Made by a program: the position numbers and the translations under genes
In this document: piece by piece, positions 25,036-34,104 of the stretch
Position numbering within the stretch: the first letter of the stretch is position 1
Layout of the letters: every line of letters begins with the position of its first letter
Origin: Streptomyces sp. SID13726
GTDB lineage: Bacteria > Actinomycetota > Actinomycetes > Streptomycetales > Streptomycetaceae
Reading direction: 5' to 3'
DNA: 52,792 nucleotides
Assembly (NCBI RefSeq): GCF_010548375.1
Contig: NZ_JAAGLY010000040.1
Location: 1-52,792 of the forward strand
The notes under the pieces: generated by a model
Seen by the model: only the letters and a program-made list of their open reading frames with translations
The model's database searches: none
What the model was told of the DNA's origin: nothing

Positions 25036-27223
25036 TGGTGTGCTCGTTCGTCGACCAGGACTGGATGTCGTCGATGTAGCAGAACTGGCCTGTGCAACCC
25101 TGGAGTTTGCTCTGCGCGTAGGGGTCCTGGATGGATGAGTTCGGCCCGCCGGCGAGGGTGCCCCTCGGTGGGTTCGGCAGGTTCGGGTCGAGCTCGTGGG
25201 CGTACCAACGGCTGTGCTGGTTGTGGGAGTTCACCTCGCCGTAGCCCGTCACGTACGACATGTTGAGCGCGTTGCGGCCGAAGAGGTAGTCGACGCTCTG
25301 GAGGGCGCCGTCACGGTACTTGGAGCCGCCCGTGATGTCGTACGCGGTGGCGATGACGATGCCGTTGTGCAGGATCTGGTGGTTGGACCCCCAGTCGTAC
25401 AGGTTCTCCGGCGGGGCGTACGGCATCCCGTAGGGCTGTGCCTTCAGGGTCGCCAGGTAGGTGTCGGCGCCCTTGACGACGGACCGGCGCACCTTGTCCC
25501 GGCCGGGCAGCCTGCTCGGTACGGTCGCGAGGTCCAGGCGGGCCGCCGCCGCTGTGCGGGCCCAGTCGTAGCCGAGGGGGCCGAAGATGTCGGCGGTGTG
25601 CACGGGCGAGGCGAGCACGTGGTCCGCGAAGGGCTTCTCCCCCGTGGTGAGGTACAGCTCGGCCGCCGCCCAGTAGAACTCGTCGCTCACGTCGGAGTCC
25701 GGGTAGGCGCCGCCGCCGATGCCGTCGTCCGGGTCGGCGTAGATCGCGGGGTGGGCGAGAGCGGCTGCCCAGGCTTTGCGTGCGGCTGCCAGGGCCTTGG
25801 CCGCGAACGCCTTGTCGTAGGGCTTGAACAGACGGGCCGCCTGCGCCGCCGTGGCCGCCAGGTTCAGGGTCGCGGCGGTGTTCGCCGGGTGCAGTTCGCG
25901 TTTCTGCGGGTCCGCGCTCGGCAGCAGCGGCAGGCCGGTCCACTGCTCGTCGTGGATCTTGTGGTGCGCCATCCCGGCGAGCGGCTGCCCGTCCGGCACC
26001 TGCATCTTGAGCAGGAACTCCAGCTCCCAGCGGGCCTCGTCGAGGATGTCCGGCACCTTGTTGCCGCTCTCGGGGATGGCGAGGGTGCCGTCGCCGAGCT
26101 TCCCGGGCTCCCCGGTGCGGGCCAGCAGTTCGCGTTCGTAGGTGCTCAGCAGCTCCCAGGTGGAGATGCCGCCGTTGACGACGTACTTGCCGTGGTCGCC
26201 GGCGTCGTACCAGCCGCCGGTGACGTCGAGGGTGTAGTCGCAGACGCCGGGCTGGCAGGGCACGTGGGAGTCGCCCTGGTTGGGGGCCACGTTCACGTGC
26301 CCGGCGGCGCGGCCGTAGCCGGGGCGCAGGTCGTCGCGGATCGCGATGCCGCTGCGCTGGGTGTAGTAGTACTTCGCCGCGTCCGTGCGGAGCCGCTCGT
26401 AGGCGCTCGTGCCGATGTCGAAGGGCCTGCTGGTCTCGCCGTCGGCGACCAGGGTGAAGCCCTCACCGCGCTTCTTGTAGGCGCCGAAGTCGATCGAGTG
26501 GACGTTCTGCCCGGAGGAGGCGTCGATGCCGCGCGGGACGCTCCAGCCGTGCGCGACCGTGGCTCCTGAGGCGCTCTTGAGCTGCCAGGGCAGTTTCGCG
26601 GTGGCGTCGGTGACCAGGGTGGCGTTCTTCGGCCCGGCGGGCAGATAGGCGACCTGGTTGACGCGCACGCGCGGTCCGGTGTCGGGCTCGTACACCTCGG
26701 GCGGGACCCCGCCCAGCAGGGACACGTCGTCCATGCAGAAGCGGAACGGGTCGGCGCTGCCGCCGAGTTGGAAGCCGACCTGGCCCTGCGCGGTGTCGAC
26801 AGGTGAGGTGAACGTGTAGGAGTAGGAGTTCCCCGAGACGCTGAGTTGCGGGCTCACCTCGAACCAGGTGTCGTAGGGCGCCACTTGCAGCCCCACGATC
26901 GCCCGCAGCACATGCCCGTCGGGCGAACCGTTCGCGGTGAAGGAGAACTTGTACGACTCCCCCTTGACCAGGGTGACGTCGTTCTGGCCGACGGCGGCGT
27001 CCCAGCGGTTGGCGGTGCCGCCCGGGATGTCCGCGCAGAGCCGTCCGTCGGACAGGCCCGCGGTGACGTTGCTCGTCGTCCACCAGGGCTCGGTGGTGGT
27101 GTCGAAGCTGCCGTTCTTGAGCTGCTCGACCTCGTCGGCGGCGGCCGGGGAAGCGGGCGAGGCCACAAGTGCCGTTCCCAGCAAGGCCGTCAGGCACAAC
27201 AAGGTGGTTCTGCGTCGTTTCAC
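24980..27223 (-). CDS. Secreted GH9 endoglucanase with CBM and Ig-like domain
   Basis: 747-residue cellulase. The GTG at 27223 sits six bases after GGAGGAGC. Residues 1-31 form a Sec signal (RRRTTLLCLTALLGTALV). A family 4/9-type carbohydrate-binding domain covers about 33-165, a CelD-type Ig-like domain about 180-270, and the GH9 (alpha/alpha)6 domain about 275-740. The catalytic Asp pair is Asp340/Asp343 (GGWYDAGDHGKYV), and the general acid is Glu727 (STNEHTINWN). All are present, so the enzyme should cut beta-1,4-glucan outside the cell. A perfect CebR box lies 40 bp upstream of its start. The 3' end overlaps the cytochrome b gene on the other strand. Confidence 0.96.
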   Translation of the reverse strand: MKRRRTTLLCLTALLGTALVASPASPAAADEVEQLKNGSFDTTTEPWWTTSNVTAGLSDGRLCADIPGGTANRWDAAVGQNDVTLVKGESYKFSFTANGSPDGHVLRAIVGLQVAPYDTWFEVSPQLSVSGNSYSYTFTSPVDTAQGQVGFQLGGSADPFRFCMDDVSLLGGVPPEVYEPDTGPRVRVNQVAYLPAGPKNATLVTDATAKLPWQLKSASGATVAHGWSVPRGIDASSGQNVHSIDFGAYKKRGEGFTLVADGETSRPFDIGTSAYERLRTDAAKYYYTQRSGIAIRDDLRPGYGRAAGHVNVAPNQGDSHVPCQPGVCDYTLDVTGGWYDAGDHGKYVVNGGISTWELLSTYERELLARTGEPGKLGDGTLAIPESGNKVPDILDEARWELEFLLKMQVPDGQPLAGMAHHKIHDEQWTGLPLLPSADPQKRELHPANTAATLNLAATAAQAARLFKPYDKAFAAKALAAARKAWAAALAHPAIYADPDDGIGGGAYPDSDVSDEFYWAAAELYLTTGEKPFADHVLASPVHTADIFGPLGYDWARTAAAARLDLATVPSRLPGRDKVRRSVVKGADTYLATLKAQPYGMPYAPPENLYDWGSNHQILHNGIVIATAYDITGGSKYRDGALQSVDYLFGRNALNMSYVTGYGEVNSHNQHSRWYAHELDPNLPNPPRGTLAGGPNSSIQDPYAQSKLQGCTGQFCYIDDIQSWSTNEHTINWNSALTRMASFVADQG

Positions 27224-27262
27224 GTCTGGGCTCCTCCGGTGAGGTGCGGGTGACGCTCGCGA

Positions 27263-27276
27263 TGGGAGCGCTCCCA
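27263..27276. promoter_or_regulatory. CebR operator (TGGGAGCGCTCCCA)
   Basis: Perfect 14-bp palindrome TGGGAGCGCTCCCA, exactly the known box of CebR, the LacI-family cellobiose/cellotriose sensor of Streptomyces. It lies 40 bp upstream of the GH9 start codon. The cellulase should be repressed until cello-oligosaccharides enter the cell. Confidence 0.93.
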
Positions 27277-27319
27277 GATGCGGACGCAGCCATGCTTGTT
27301 GCAGGCATGACACCCCGTC

Positions 27320-27356
27320 AACGGTCCGGACGGGACGGAATCCCGTCCGGACCGTT
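27320..27356 (-). terminator. 16-bp stem terminator of the GH2 gene
   Basis: Left arm AACGGTCCGGACGGGA (27320-27335), 5-nt loop, right arm 27341-27356. It starts three bases after the GH2 stop, between that gene and the GH9 promoter, so the two glycosidases are separate units. Confidence 0.85.
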
Positions 27357-27359
27357 CTC

Positions 27360-30300
27360 TCAGACGGCTGGGATCTCCAACTTGCTGATCCGTACGGCCC
27401 CCTTGGCTCCGTCCGGCGAAGCGCTGGTCAGCCTCAGCCGTACGCGCGAGCCCTGGGCGGCGGCGAAGGTGATCACCGTGGGCTCGTCCGAGGAGGTGGC
27501 CCACTCCACCGCGGCCCCCTCGACCGGCACATACCGCTCGCCGTCCCCCACCTCGACCCCGACGGCGGCGGGCAGACCGTGGACCGCGCTCAGGGTGAAG
27601 GAGGCCTCCACCCGGGCGAAGGTCCTGGTCCGGCCGAAGTCCACGGAGACCCAGTCCTCGGCCCGCGCCCCGCTGAACGCGGGCAGCAGCGCGGTGGCGG
27701 CCTTGCTGAAGGCGTTGGACCAGCCCGTGGCCGGGTCGCCGTCAAGCATCGCGGCGGGCAGGGTGTCCGGGCGGCCGGAGTAACTGGCGTCCGCATGCGG
27801 GAAGTTCGGCGGTGTGGGATGGTCCGGGGCGAAGGCCGCCGGTTCGGTGGCCGCCACCGACCGCGCCGCAGTGGTGCGCACCTTCACCACGCCCGTCCTC
27901 AGCCCGTCCGCACTCGCCGTGACCTTCAGGACGCCCGGTTCGGCGCCGGAGCGCACGATCGCGAGGGCCTTGCCGTGGAAGGCCGTCCGGGTACTGGCCT
28001 GATAGCGCTCGGCGCTCTCCTCACGGCCGTTGTCGAGCCCGGCGAGGGAACCGCCCTTGACCGCGAAGGAGATCAGGTGCTCGGCGTCCGGCACCACCAC
28101 GCCCCTGGCGTCCACCACGTCGGCCGTGACGAAGACCAGTGAACGTCCGTCAGCGGCAAGGGACTTGCGGTCCGCGGTGAGTCGTACGGCATGGGGCTCT
28201 CCCGCCGTGCGCAGCACATCGGTCGCGACGGTCTTGCCGTTTCTGCGGGCCACCGCCTTCAACTCGCCCGGCGCGTACGGCACCTTCCACGTCAGATGCA
28301 GCTTGCCGGCGCTGCCGTTCGGGCTGGTGTAACTGCCGGGGTAGGGCCCGTCGGTGAAGGTCTTGTCGTCGCCGGTGGCCTCCGTGGTCTCCAGGTACGC
28401 CCGGCCGTCGGTGGTCCTCTTGGTGTCGAAGCTCCGGACGCCGAGGGACTTGCCGTTCAGGAACAGCTCCACGGTGGGGACGTTGGCGTACGCCCACACC
28501 TCGACGGTGTCGCCCTTCTCGTGGTTCCAGGTCATCGGAAGCAGATGGACCATCGGTTCGTCGACCCACTGGCTGCGGAAGAGGTGGTACATGTCCTTCG
28601 GGAAGCCCGCGGTGTCGACCGCGCCGAAGAAGGACGCCTTCACCGGGAAGACGTCGTACGGCGTGGGCTCCCCGATGTAGTCGATGCCGGACCAGAGGAA
28701 CTGCCCGGTGAACCACTTCCGGTCCCGGTCCTTCTTGTGGCCGTACTCTCCGCTCATGGTCCAGGAGGCGAGGTTGTTGTCGTACGACGAGACCTCCCGT
28801 CCGCCGGGGGTGTGGTTCTCACCGGTGTTGAGGTGCTCGGGTTCCTGGTAGGAGCCGCGTGTCGAGGTCTCGGAGGAGGACTCGGACTCGAAGAGGAAGA
28901 GGTGCGGGTAGCGGGCGTGCAGGGCGTCGACCGACTTGGCGGTGTTGTAGTTGAGGCCCAGGCCGTCGAGCTTGGCGAGGATCAGGTCGGCCGGGGTGCC
29001 CGGGGCCGGCACGCTGCGGTGGCGGTGCGAGCCGATGACGACGGGGCGGGTGTCGTCGTACGCCTTGATCCCGGCGATGAGGCGGTCCGCGATGGTCAGC
29101 CCGGACGTCGAGGTGAACTCGGAGATCTCGTTACCGATGGACCACATGAGGACGGCGGGCGAGTTGCGGGCCGCGAGGACCATCTCGGCGATGTCCCGGT
29201 CGGACCACTCGTCGAAGAACCGGCCGTAGTCGTAGCGGGTCTTGGGGCTCCTCCAGCAGTCGAAGGCCTCCACCAGCATCACGATGCCCAGTTCCTCGCA
29301 GACCCTGATCATCTCCGGGGAGGGCGGGTTGTGGGAGGTGCGGAAGGCGTTGACGCCCATCGACTTCATGAGGGTCATCTGCCGGCGGATCGCGTCGGTG
29401 TGCACGGCGGCGCCGAGGGCGCCCAGGTCGTGGTGGAGGTCGACGCCCTTGAGCTTGTGGTGGGTGCCGTTGAGGTGGAAGCCCTCGTCGGGGTCGAAGC
29501 GGAAGGTGCGGAAGCCGAAGGGGGTGCGGTAGGTGTCGGTGACCGCGCCGCCGACCCGCAGTTCGGTCAGGACGGTGTAGCGGTTGCCGGGCGTCGCGAT
29601 GTCCCACAGCTTCGGGGCGCGGACCGTGAGTTCCTGGGTCGCGGTGACCCTGTCGGTGACGGCGACGCCGGCGGACGTACGGGCCACGGTGCGGCCGCGC
29701 GGGTCGAGGACCCGGGTGACGACCTCGACGTCGGTGCCGTTCGGGGAGACGTCGACCACCGAGGTCGTCACGCGGACTACGCCCCGCTCCCCGGTGATCT
29801 CCGGGGTCGTGACGCGGGTGCCCCAGCGCTCCACGTGCACCGGCTCGGTGATGACCAGGCGGGCCTCGCGGTAGATGCCGCTGCCCGAGTACCAGCGGCT
29901 GCTGGGCAGCCGGTTCTGCACCTTGACCGCGAGCACGTTCTCGGTGGTGCCGTCGGTGTGCACCAGGTCGGTGAGGTCGAGGGCGAAGCCGGTGTAGCCG
30001 TAGGGGTGACGGCCGACCTCGGTGCCGTTGCAGTGCACGGCGGAGTCCATGTAGACGCCGTCGAACTCCACCGAGATCCGCTTGCCGGCGAGGGCGGGCG
30101 GCAGGGTGAAGGCGAGGCGGTACCAGCCGAGCCCGCCGGGGAAGAAGCCGGTGCCGCTGGTGGTGCCGTTCTCGGTGGTGGGGGCGAGCTCGATGCTCCA
30201 GTCGTGCGGCACCGCGATCTCGCGCCAGTCCGAGTCGTCGTACCCTGGGGCGGCGGCATCCGCGTACGCCCCCGTCGGGTCGGTGATGCCGCCCGGGTTG

Positions 30301-30479
30301 ACCAGCGCGAAGCGCCAGCCGTCGCGGAGAGCGACGGTACGGCGGCCTGAGGCGTTCCCGGTGGCTCCGGCGGCGTCGGCGGCCCGGGCCGCCGGGACGG
30401 CCACCGGGGTGGCCAGTAGCGCCCCCGCGGCGGGCGCCGCCGTGGAAGCGAGCAAAACCGATCTGCGAGTGACCGACAC
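27360..30479 (-). CDS. Secreted GH2 beta-galactosidase-like glycosidase
   Basis: 1039-residue enzyme. The GTG at 30479 follows AGGGAG by six bases; an ATG five codons upstream lacks a site. The N-terminus TRRSVLLAS is a Tat-type twin-Arg signal ending near PAARA. Then come the GH2 sugar-binding domain (about 50-225), Ig-like domain, TIM barrel (about 330-620), a DUF4982-type region and a C-terminal discoidin/CBM-like domain (about 885-1039, with DGDPATGWSNAF). The general acid is Glu451 (SIGNEISEF). The nucleophile is probably Glu533 in FESESSSETSTRG, by analogy with the SETxSxxSSRG motif; Glu531 is the alternative. Substrate could be beta-galactoside or a related sugar. No CebR box is near it. 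Confidence 0.92.
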   Translation of the reverse strand: MSVTRRSVLLASTAAPAAGALLATPVAVPAARAADAAGATGNASGRRTVALRDGWRFALVNPGGITDPTGAYADAAAPGYDDSDWREIAVPHDWSIELAPTTENGTTSGTGFFPGGLGWYRLAFTLPPALAGKRISVEFDGVYMDSAVHCNGTEVGRHPYGYTGFALDLTDLVHTDGTTENVLAVKVQNRLPSSRWYSGSGIYREARLVITEPVHVERWGTRVTTPEITGERGVVRVTTSVVDVSPNGTDVEVVTRVLDPRGRTVARTSAGVAVTDRVTATQELTVRAPKLWDIATPGNRYTVLTELRVGGAVTDTYRTPFGFRTFRFDPDEGFHLNGTHHKLKGVDLHHDLGALGAAVHTDAIRRQMTLMKSMGVNAFRTSHNPPSPEMIRVCEELGIVMLVEAFDCWRSPKTRYDYGRFFDEWSDRDIAEMVLAARNSPAVLMWSIGNEISEFTSTSGLTIADRLIAGIKAYDDTRPVVIGSHRHRSVPAPGTPADLILAKLDGLGLNYNTAKSVDALHARYPHLFLFESESSSETSTRGSYQEPEHLNTGENHTPGGREVSSYDNNLASWTMSGEYGHKKDRDRKWFTGQFLWSGIDYIGEPTPYDVFPVKASFFGAVDTAGFPKDMYHLFRSQWVDEPMVHLLPMTWNHEKGDTVEVWAYANVPTVELFLNGKSLGVRSFDTKRTTDGRAYLETTEATGDDKTFTDGPYPGSYTSPNGSAGKLHLTWKVPYAPGELKAVARRNGKTVATDVLRTAGEPHAVRLTADRKSLAADGRSLVFVTADVVDARGVVVPDAEHLISFAVKGGSLAGLDNGREESAERYQASTRTAFHGKALAIVRSGAEPGVLKVTASADGLRTGVVKVRTTAARSVAATEPAAFAPDHPTPPNFPHADASYSGRPDTLPAAMLDGDPATGWSNAFSKAATALLPAFSGARAEDWVSVDFGRTRTFARVEASFTLSAVHGLPAAVGVEVGDGERYVPVEGAAVEWATSSDEPTVITFAAAQGSRVRLRLTSASPDGAKGAVRISKLEIPAV

Positions 30480-30522
30480 GCGGCTCTCCCTCATCAGGGC
30501 CCAGAAGTACTCACAACTGATC

Positions 30523-30532
30523 GTGAACAAAC
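30523..30532 (-). promoter_or_regulatory. GTTTGTTCAC element upstream of GH2
   Basis: GTGAACAAAC on the + strand, that is GTTTGTTCAC towards GH2, 44-53 bp before its start. The identical 10-mer, in the same direction relative to its gene, lies upstream of the divergent SpoIIE-type gene at 30707-30716. Confidence 0.5.
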
Positions 30533-30535
30533 ACA

Positions 30536-30565
30536 ATCTGACGGTGAGCCACTTGGGGCCGTCAA
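30536..30565 (-). promoter_or_regulatory. Putative promoter of the GH2 gene
   Basis: On the minus strand TTGACG (30565-30560), an 18-bp spacer and TCAGAT (30541-30536). The start point would fall within the GTTTGTTCAC element at 30523-30532. Confidence 0.45.
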
Positions 30566-30706
30566 GGGTGCGGTGAGCTGCTTCTGCCCCCTGCGCCACA
30601 TCGGCCGGATTTCCCTCTTGACGCGGCCCGGGCGGCGGCCGGCCGTGCGCGGGGGTTCGCCGTTCGTGTCCGCGCGCGACGCACTAGGCTGGAACCCAAG
30701 TGACCT

Positions 30707-30716
30707 GTTTGTTCAC
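30707..30716 (+). promoter_or_regulatory. GTTTGTTCAC element upstream of the PAS/SpoIIE gene
   Basis: Exact copy of the 10-mer at 30523-30532, 29-38 bp before the ATG at 30745. Both copies are preceded by CCCAAGTG and followed by GTGAGT at variable spacing. Confidence 0.5.
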
Positions 30717-30744
30717 TGTGAGTGTGCGCAATGGAGTGGCGACG

Positions 30745-33126
30745 ATGACCCTCGTGTACCCGTTCGACGACGCCGCGACGGCACGGGCCGTCGTCGGCCA
30801 GGACGGCACGCTGGTCGCGTGGAACGCCGGGGCACAGCGGCTGCTGGGCTGGTCGCCCGCCGAGGTCGTGGGCCGCCCGGCGGCGAACCTCCTGGTCAGC
30901 GGGGGCGCGGAGGTGCCCGAGGGGCCCATGGGAGGCCGCTGGGACGGCGTCCTCACGCTCTGCCACCGGGACGGCACTGCCGTGTCGGTGTGGCTGCTCG
31001 CCCACCACCAGGACTCCTCGGACGGCGGCCCGGACCACTGGCTCGTGGTCACCCCGCTGGACCGCGGCGGCCCCCGCTCCCCCGACGACCCGCTGGGCAC
31101 GGCCGTGCTCGCCCAGTCGCCCTGCGCGGTCGCCGTGTACGACGACCGGCTGCGGCTGCGCCGGGTCAACGACGCCATGGCCGACGTGATCGGGCTGCCC
31201 GAGGAGCGCATCCAGGGCCTCAGGCTGTCCGAGATCGGCGGCAAGGCGGCGAGCGAGGAGCTGGAGGAGCACGTGCTCCAGGTGCTCGACACCGGCCGGG
31301 CCAAGGACGTGCAGACGTACATGCGGACCGGCGGCGAGGAGAACGCGCACGCGTGGCTCGCCCGGCTGGCCCCGATCACCGATCCCGCGGGCCGGGTGCG
31401 GGGCGTGTGTCTGGCCGCCCACGACTTCACCGACCACTTCCTGGCCCGCGAGCGGCTCCAGCTGGTCAACGAGGCGAGCGTGCGCATCGGCACCACCCTC
31501 GACGTCACCCGGACGGCCCAGGAGCTGGCGGACGTCTGCATCCCGGCCCTCGCCGATTTCGTCAGCGTCGATCTGCTGGACCCGCTGGAGCACGGCGAGC
31601 CCCCGGCGGCGCTCGCCGCCCCCGTCGAGCTGCGCCGCGCCGCCCATCAGTCGGTGGACCCCGGCAACCCGCTGGCGGTGGTCAAGCCGGGGCACACCGA
31701 GGTCTACCCCGCCACCTCGCCCCAGGCCGACTCGCTGGTCGCGGGCCGCACCATCGTCGCCACGGTCGCCTCCGGGCGCCTCGACCAGTGGCTGCACTGG
31801 AACAAGGAGCGCGGCGAGCGGGTCAGGGAGTACGGCATCCACTCCACGATGTCGGTGCCGATCCAGGCCCGCGGCCAGACCCTCGGGGTCGCGGTCCTCA
31901 CCCGGTTCCGGCGCCCCGACCCCTTCACCCCGGACGACGTGCTGCTCGCCGAGGAGATCACCGCGCGGGCCGGGGTCTGCATCGACAACGCCCGCAGGTT
32001 CTCCCGCGAGCGCGAGACCGCCCTCGCCCTCCAGCGCAGCCTGCTGCCCCGCTCGCTGCCGCGCACGGCCGCCGTGGAGGCCGCCTCGCGCTATCTGCCG
32101 GCCGCGCGGGCCGGGGTGGGCGGCGACTGGTTCGACGTGATCCCGCTGTCGGGGATGCGGGTCGCGATGGTCGTCGGGGACGTGGTGGGGCACGGCATCC
32201 AGGCCTCGGCGACGATGGGCCGGCTGCGCACCGCCGTCCGCACCCTCGCCGACATCGACCTGGCCCCGGACGAACTGCTCACCCACCTCGACGACCTCGT
32301 CGTACGGCTGTCCGCGGAGGCCGGCGGCGAGGGCAGCCCCGGTGAGGTCGGGGCGACCTGTCTGTACGCGGTCTACGACCCGGTGTCCCGGCGCTGCACA
32401 CTGGCCCGGGCCGGGCATCCGGCGCCCGTGATGCTGACCCCGCGCGGGGTGGCGCACGAGGTGGAGCTGCCGGCCGGGCCGCCGCTGGGGCTCGGAGGCC
32501 TGCCGTTCGAGTCCGCCGAGCTGGATCTGCCCGAGGGCACCGTGCTGGCCCTGTTCACGGACGGTCTCATCGAGTCCCGGGAGCGGGACGTGGACGCCGG
32601 TCACAGCCTGCTGCGCGAGGCGCTCGCCGTGCCGGCCGACTCCCTGGACGAGAGCTGCGACCGGGTCCTGCACGCGCTGCTGCCGTCGGGCGGGGCCGCG
32701 GACGACGTGGCGCTGCTGCTCGCCCGCACCTTGGGACTGCCCGCCTCGCAGGTGGCGACCTGGGACATCCCGGCCGATCCGGCGCTGGTGGCGCCGGTCC
32801 GCAAGCAGGTCGTCCAGCAGCTGGGCCGCTGGGACCTGAGTGAGGCGTCGTTCACGGCGGAGCTGGTGGTGAGCGAGCTGGTGACGAACGCGATCCGCTA
32901 CGGCGCCCGTCCGATACGGCTCCGGCTCATCCATGACGCGACCACGCTGATCTGCGAGGTCTCCGACACCAACCACACCGCCCCGCATCTGCGCCGCGCC
33001 AAGACCTGGGACGAGGGCGGCCGGGGGCTGCTCCTGGTCGCCCAGCTCACCCAGCGCTGGGGCAGCCGGCACACCGGCGACGGCAAGACGATCTGGGCGG
33101 AGATCGGGCTCCTCGACGAGGAGTGA
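30745..33126 (+). CDS. PAS-PAS-GAF-SpoIIE phosphatase-HATPase regulatory protein
   Basis: 793-residue cytoplasmic signal protein. The ATG at 30745 has GGAG eight bases upstream. A first PAS domain covers about 5-100 (VVGQDGTLVAWNAGAQRLLGW), a second about 120-235 (DDRLRLRRVNDAMADVIG). A GAF domain lies at about 245-420, a SpoIIE/PP2C phosphatase at about 435-650 (GGDWFDVI, VVGDVVGHG, LFTDGLIE and ADDVALLLAR carry its metal Asp residues), and an RsbW-like ATPase at about 665-790 (VVSELVTNAI, DEGGRGLLLV). It can therefore dephosphorylate an anti-anti-sigma factor and also act as anti-sigma kinase. The STAS protein at 13241-13621 is a possible but unproven partner. Confidence 0.95.
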   Translation: MTLVYPFDDAATARAVVGQDGTLVAWNAGAQRLLGWSPAEVVGRPAANLLVSGGAEVPEGPMGGRWDGVLTLCHRDGTAVSVWLLAHHQDSSDGGPDHWLVVTPLDRGGPRSPDDPLGTAVLAQSPCAVAVYDDRLRLRRVNDAMADVIGLPEERIQGLRLSEIGGKAASEELEEHVLQVLDTGRAKDVQTYMRTGGEENAHAWLARLAPITDPAGRVRGVCLAAHDFTDHFLARERLQLVNEASVRIGTTLDVTRTAQELADVCIPALADFVSVDLLDPLEHGEPPAALAAPVELRRAAHQSVDPGNPLAVVKPGHTEVYPATSPQADSLVAGRTIVATVASGRLDQWLHWNKERGERVREYGIHSTMSVPIQARGQTLGVAVLTRFRRPDPFTPDDVLLAEEITARAGVCIDNARRFSRERETALALQRSLLPRSLPRTAAVEAASRYLPAARAGVGGDWFDVIPLSGMRVAMVVGDVVGHGIQASATMGRLRTAVRTLADIDLAPDELLTHLDDLVVRLSAEAGGEGSPGEVGATCLYAVYDPVSRRCTLARAGHPAPVMLTPRGVAHEVELPAGPPLGLGGLPFESAELDLPEGTVLALFTDGLIESRERDVDAGHSLLREALAVPADSLDESCDRVLHALLPSGGAADDVALLLARTLGLPASQVATWDIPADPALVAPVRKQVVQQLGRWDLSEASFTAELVVSELVTNAIRYGARPIRLRLIHDATTLICEVSDTNHTAPHLRRAKTWDEGGRGLLLVAQLTQRWGSRHTGDGKTIWAEIGLLDEE

Positions 33127-33328
33127 GCCCCAGCGCGTCAAGGAGGTCGAGACGGGACCCGGCGGCCACGCTGCCCGAGGGTGTGCCGCAGAACGGGTCC
33201 TGGCTTCCGTGCTTCCGTACCTGGCTGGGATCGAGCGAACTTTTCCGGGCCGCTCCGCATCGGACCTCCATGACGGGGCACAAGGCCCCGTACGCGCGCG
33301 TGCGTGGAATCTCCGGGAGTGTGGAGAC

Positions 33329-34015
33329 ATGACGAACAGGTCCCCAGTGTTTCGGCGGGCAGCCCTGCTCGCGGGCTCGGTCGCGTTGGCCGGTCTGCTG
33401 GCCGGCTGCGGAAACGGCGACGACACGGCGAGCGCGCCGAACACCGAGTCCGGTACGGCGACGCCCGCGACCGGCAGCACCACCCCCTCCGCGACCGCCA
33501 CGGACGGCGACGGCGGCACGAGCGCGCCGAGCGGCGTCCCCACCGACGCGGTCAGCAACTCCCTCACCCCGTCCGCGACACCGCCCCCGGCCTCCGGGAC
33601 CCGCTGCCGCACCTCGGAGCTGAGCGCCTCCGTGGGACGCAACGACCCGGGCGCCGGGCAGGAGAACTTCCCGGTCGTCCTGACCAACAAGTCCCGCCGC
33701 ACATGCACCCTGTACGGCTATCCGGGCACCGCTTTCGTCGACGCGTCCGGCAAGCAGCTGGGCCCCGACCCGAAGCGGTCCTCGGCCGATCCGGAGACGG
33801 TCAGGCTGGCGCCGGGCCGGAGCGCCTGGGCCGGGCTGTCCTTCGCGAACCCCGAGGTCAGCGGGGCGGGCACGGCCACCCCCGCCGCACTGCTCGTCAC
33901 CCCGCCGGACGAGAAGGACCCGCTGAAGGTGACCTGGAAGGGCGGCGAGGTCCCGGTGTCCGGCACCGAGGCGTCGGTGCGGCTGATCCCCTTCAGCCCC
34001 GGCACCGGGGCCTGA
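33329..34015 (+). CDS. DUF4232 lipoprotein
   Basis: 228-residue secreted lipoprotein. The signal peptide ends in the lipobox LLAGC (Cys26-27 region), then a long Thr/Ser/Ala/Pro linker and a DUF4232 domain from about residue 90 (CRTSELSASVGRNDPGAGQ, VVLTNKSRRTCTLYGYPG). The two conserved Cys pairs probably form disulfides. ATG 33329 follows CGGGAGTGTGGAGAC. Function of the family is unknown; it is common in Streptomyces. Confidence 0.9.
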   Translation: MTNRSPVFRRAALLAGSVALAGLLAGCGNGDDTASAPNTESGTATPATGSTTPSATATDGDGGTSAPSGVPTDAVSNSLTPSATPPPASGTRCRTSELSASVGRNDPGAGQENFPVVLTNKSRRTCTLYGYPGTAFVDASGKQLGPDPKRSSADPETVRLAPGRSAWAGLSFANPEVSGAGTATPAALLVTPPDEKDPLKVTWKGGEVPVSGTEASVRLIPFSPGTGA

Positions 34016-34104
34016 GGGGGCGCGGTCGGGGGTAGACGCAGGGTTCTTACCCGCGCCTGATTTCATGTCCGGGCACGCTCTGCTCACGTCCCGAAGGAAC
34101 GGTC

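Noticed and set aside
33123..33332. Small plus-strand frame between the SpoIIE-type gene and the lipoprotein gene
   Set aside because: No ribosome site, no recognisable content, and it overlaps both neighbours in other frames.
30562..33708. Open frame of 1048 codons on the minus strand opposite the PAS/SpoIIE gene
   Set aside because: Low-complexity shadow; the plus strand codes for five recognisable domains.
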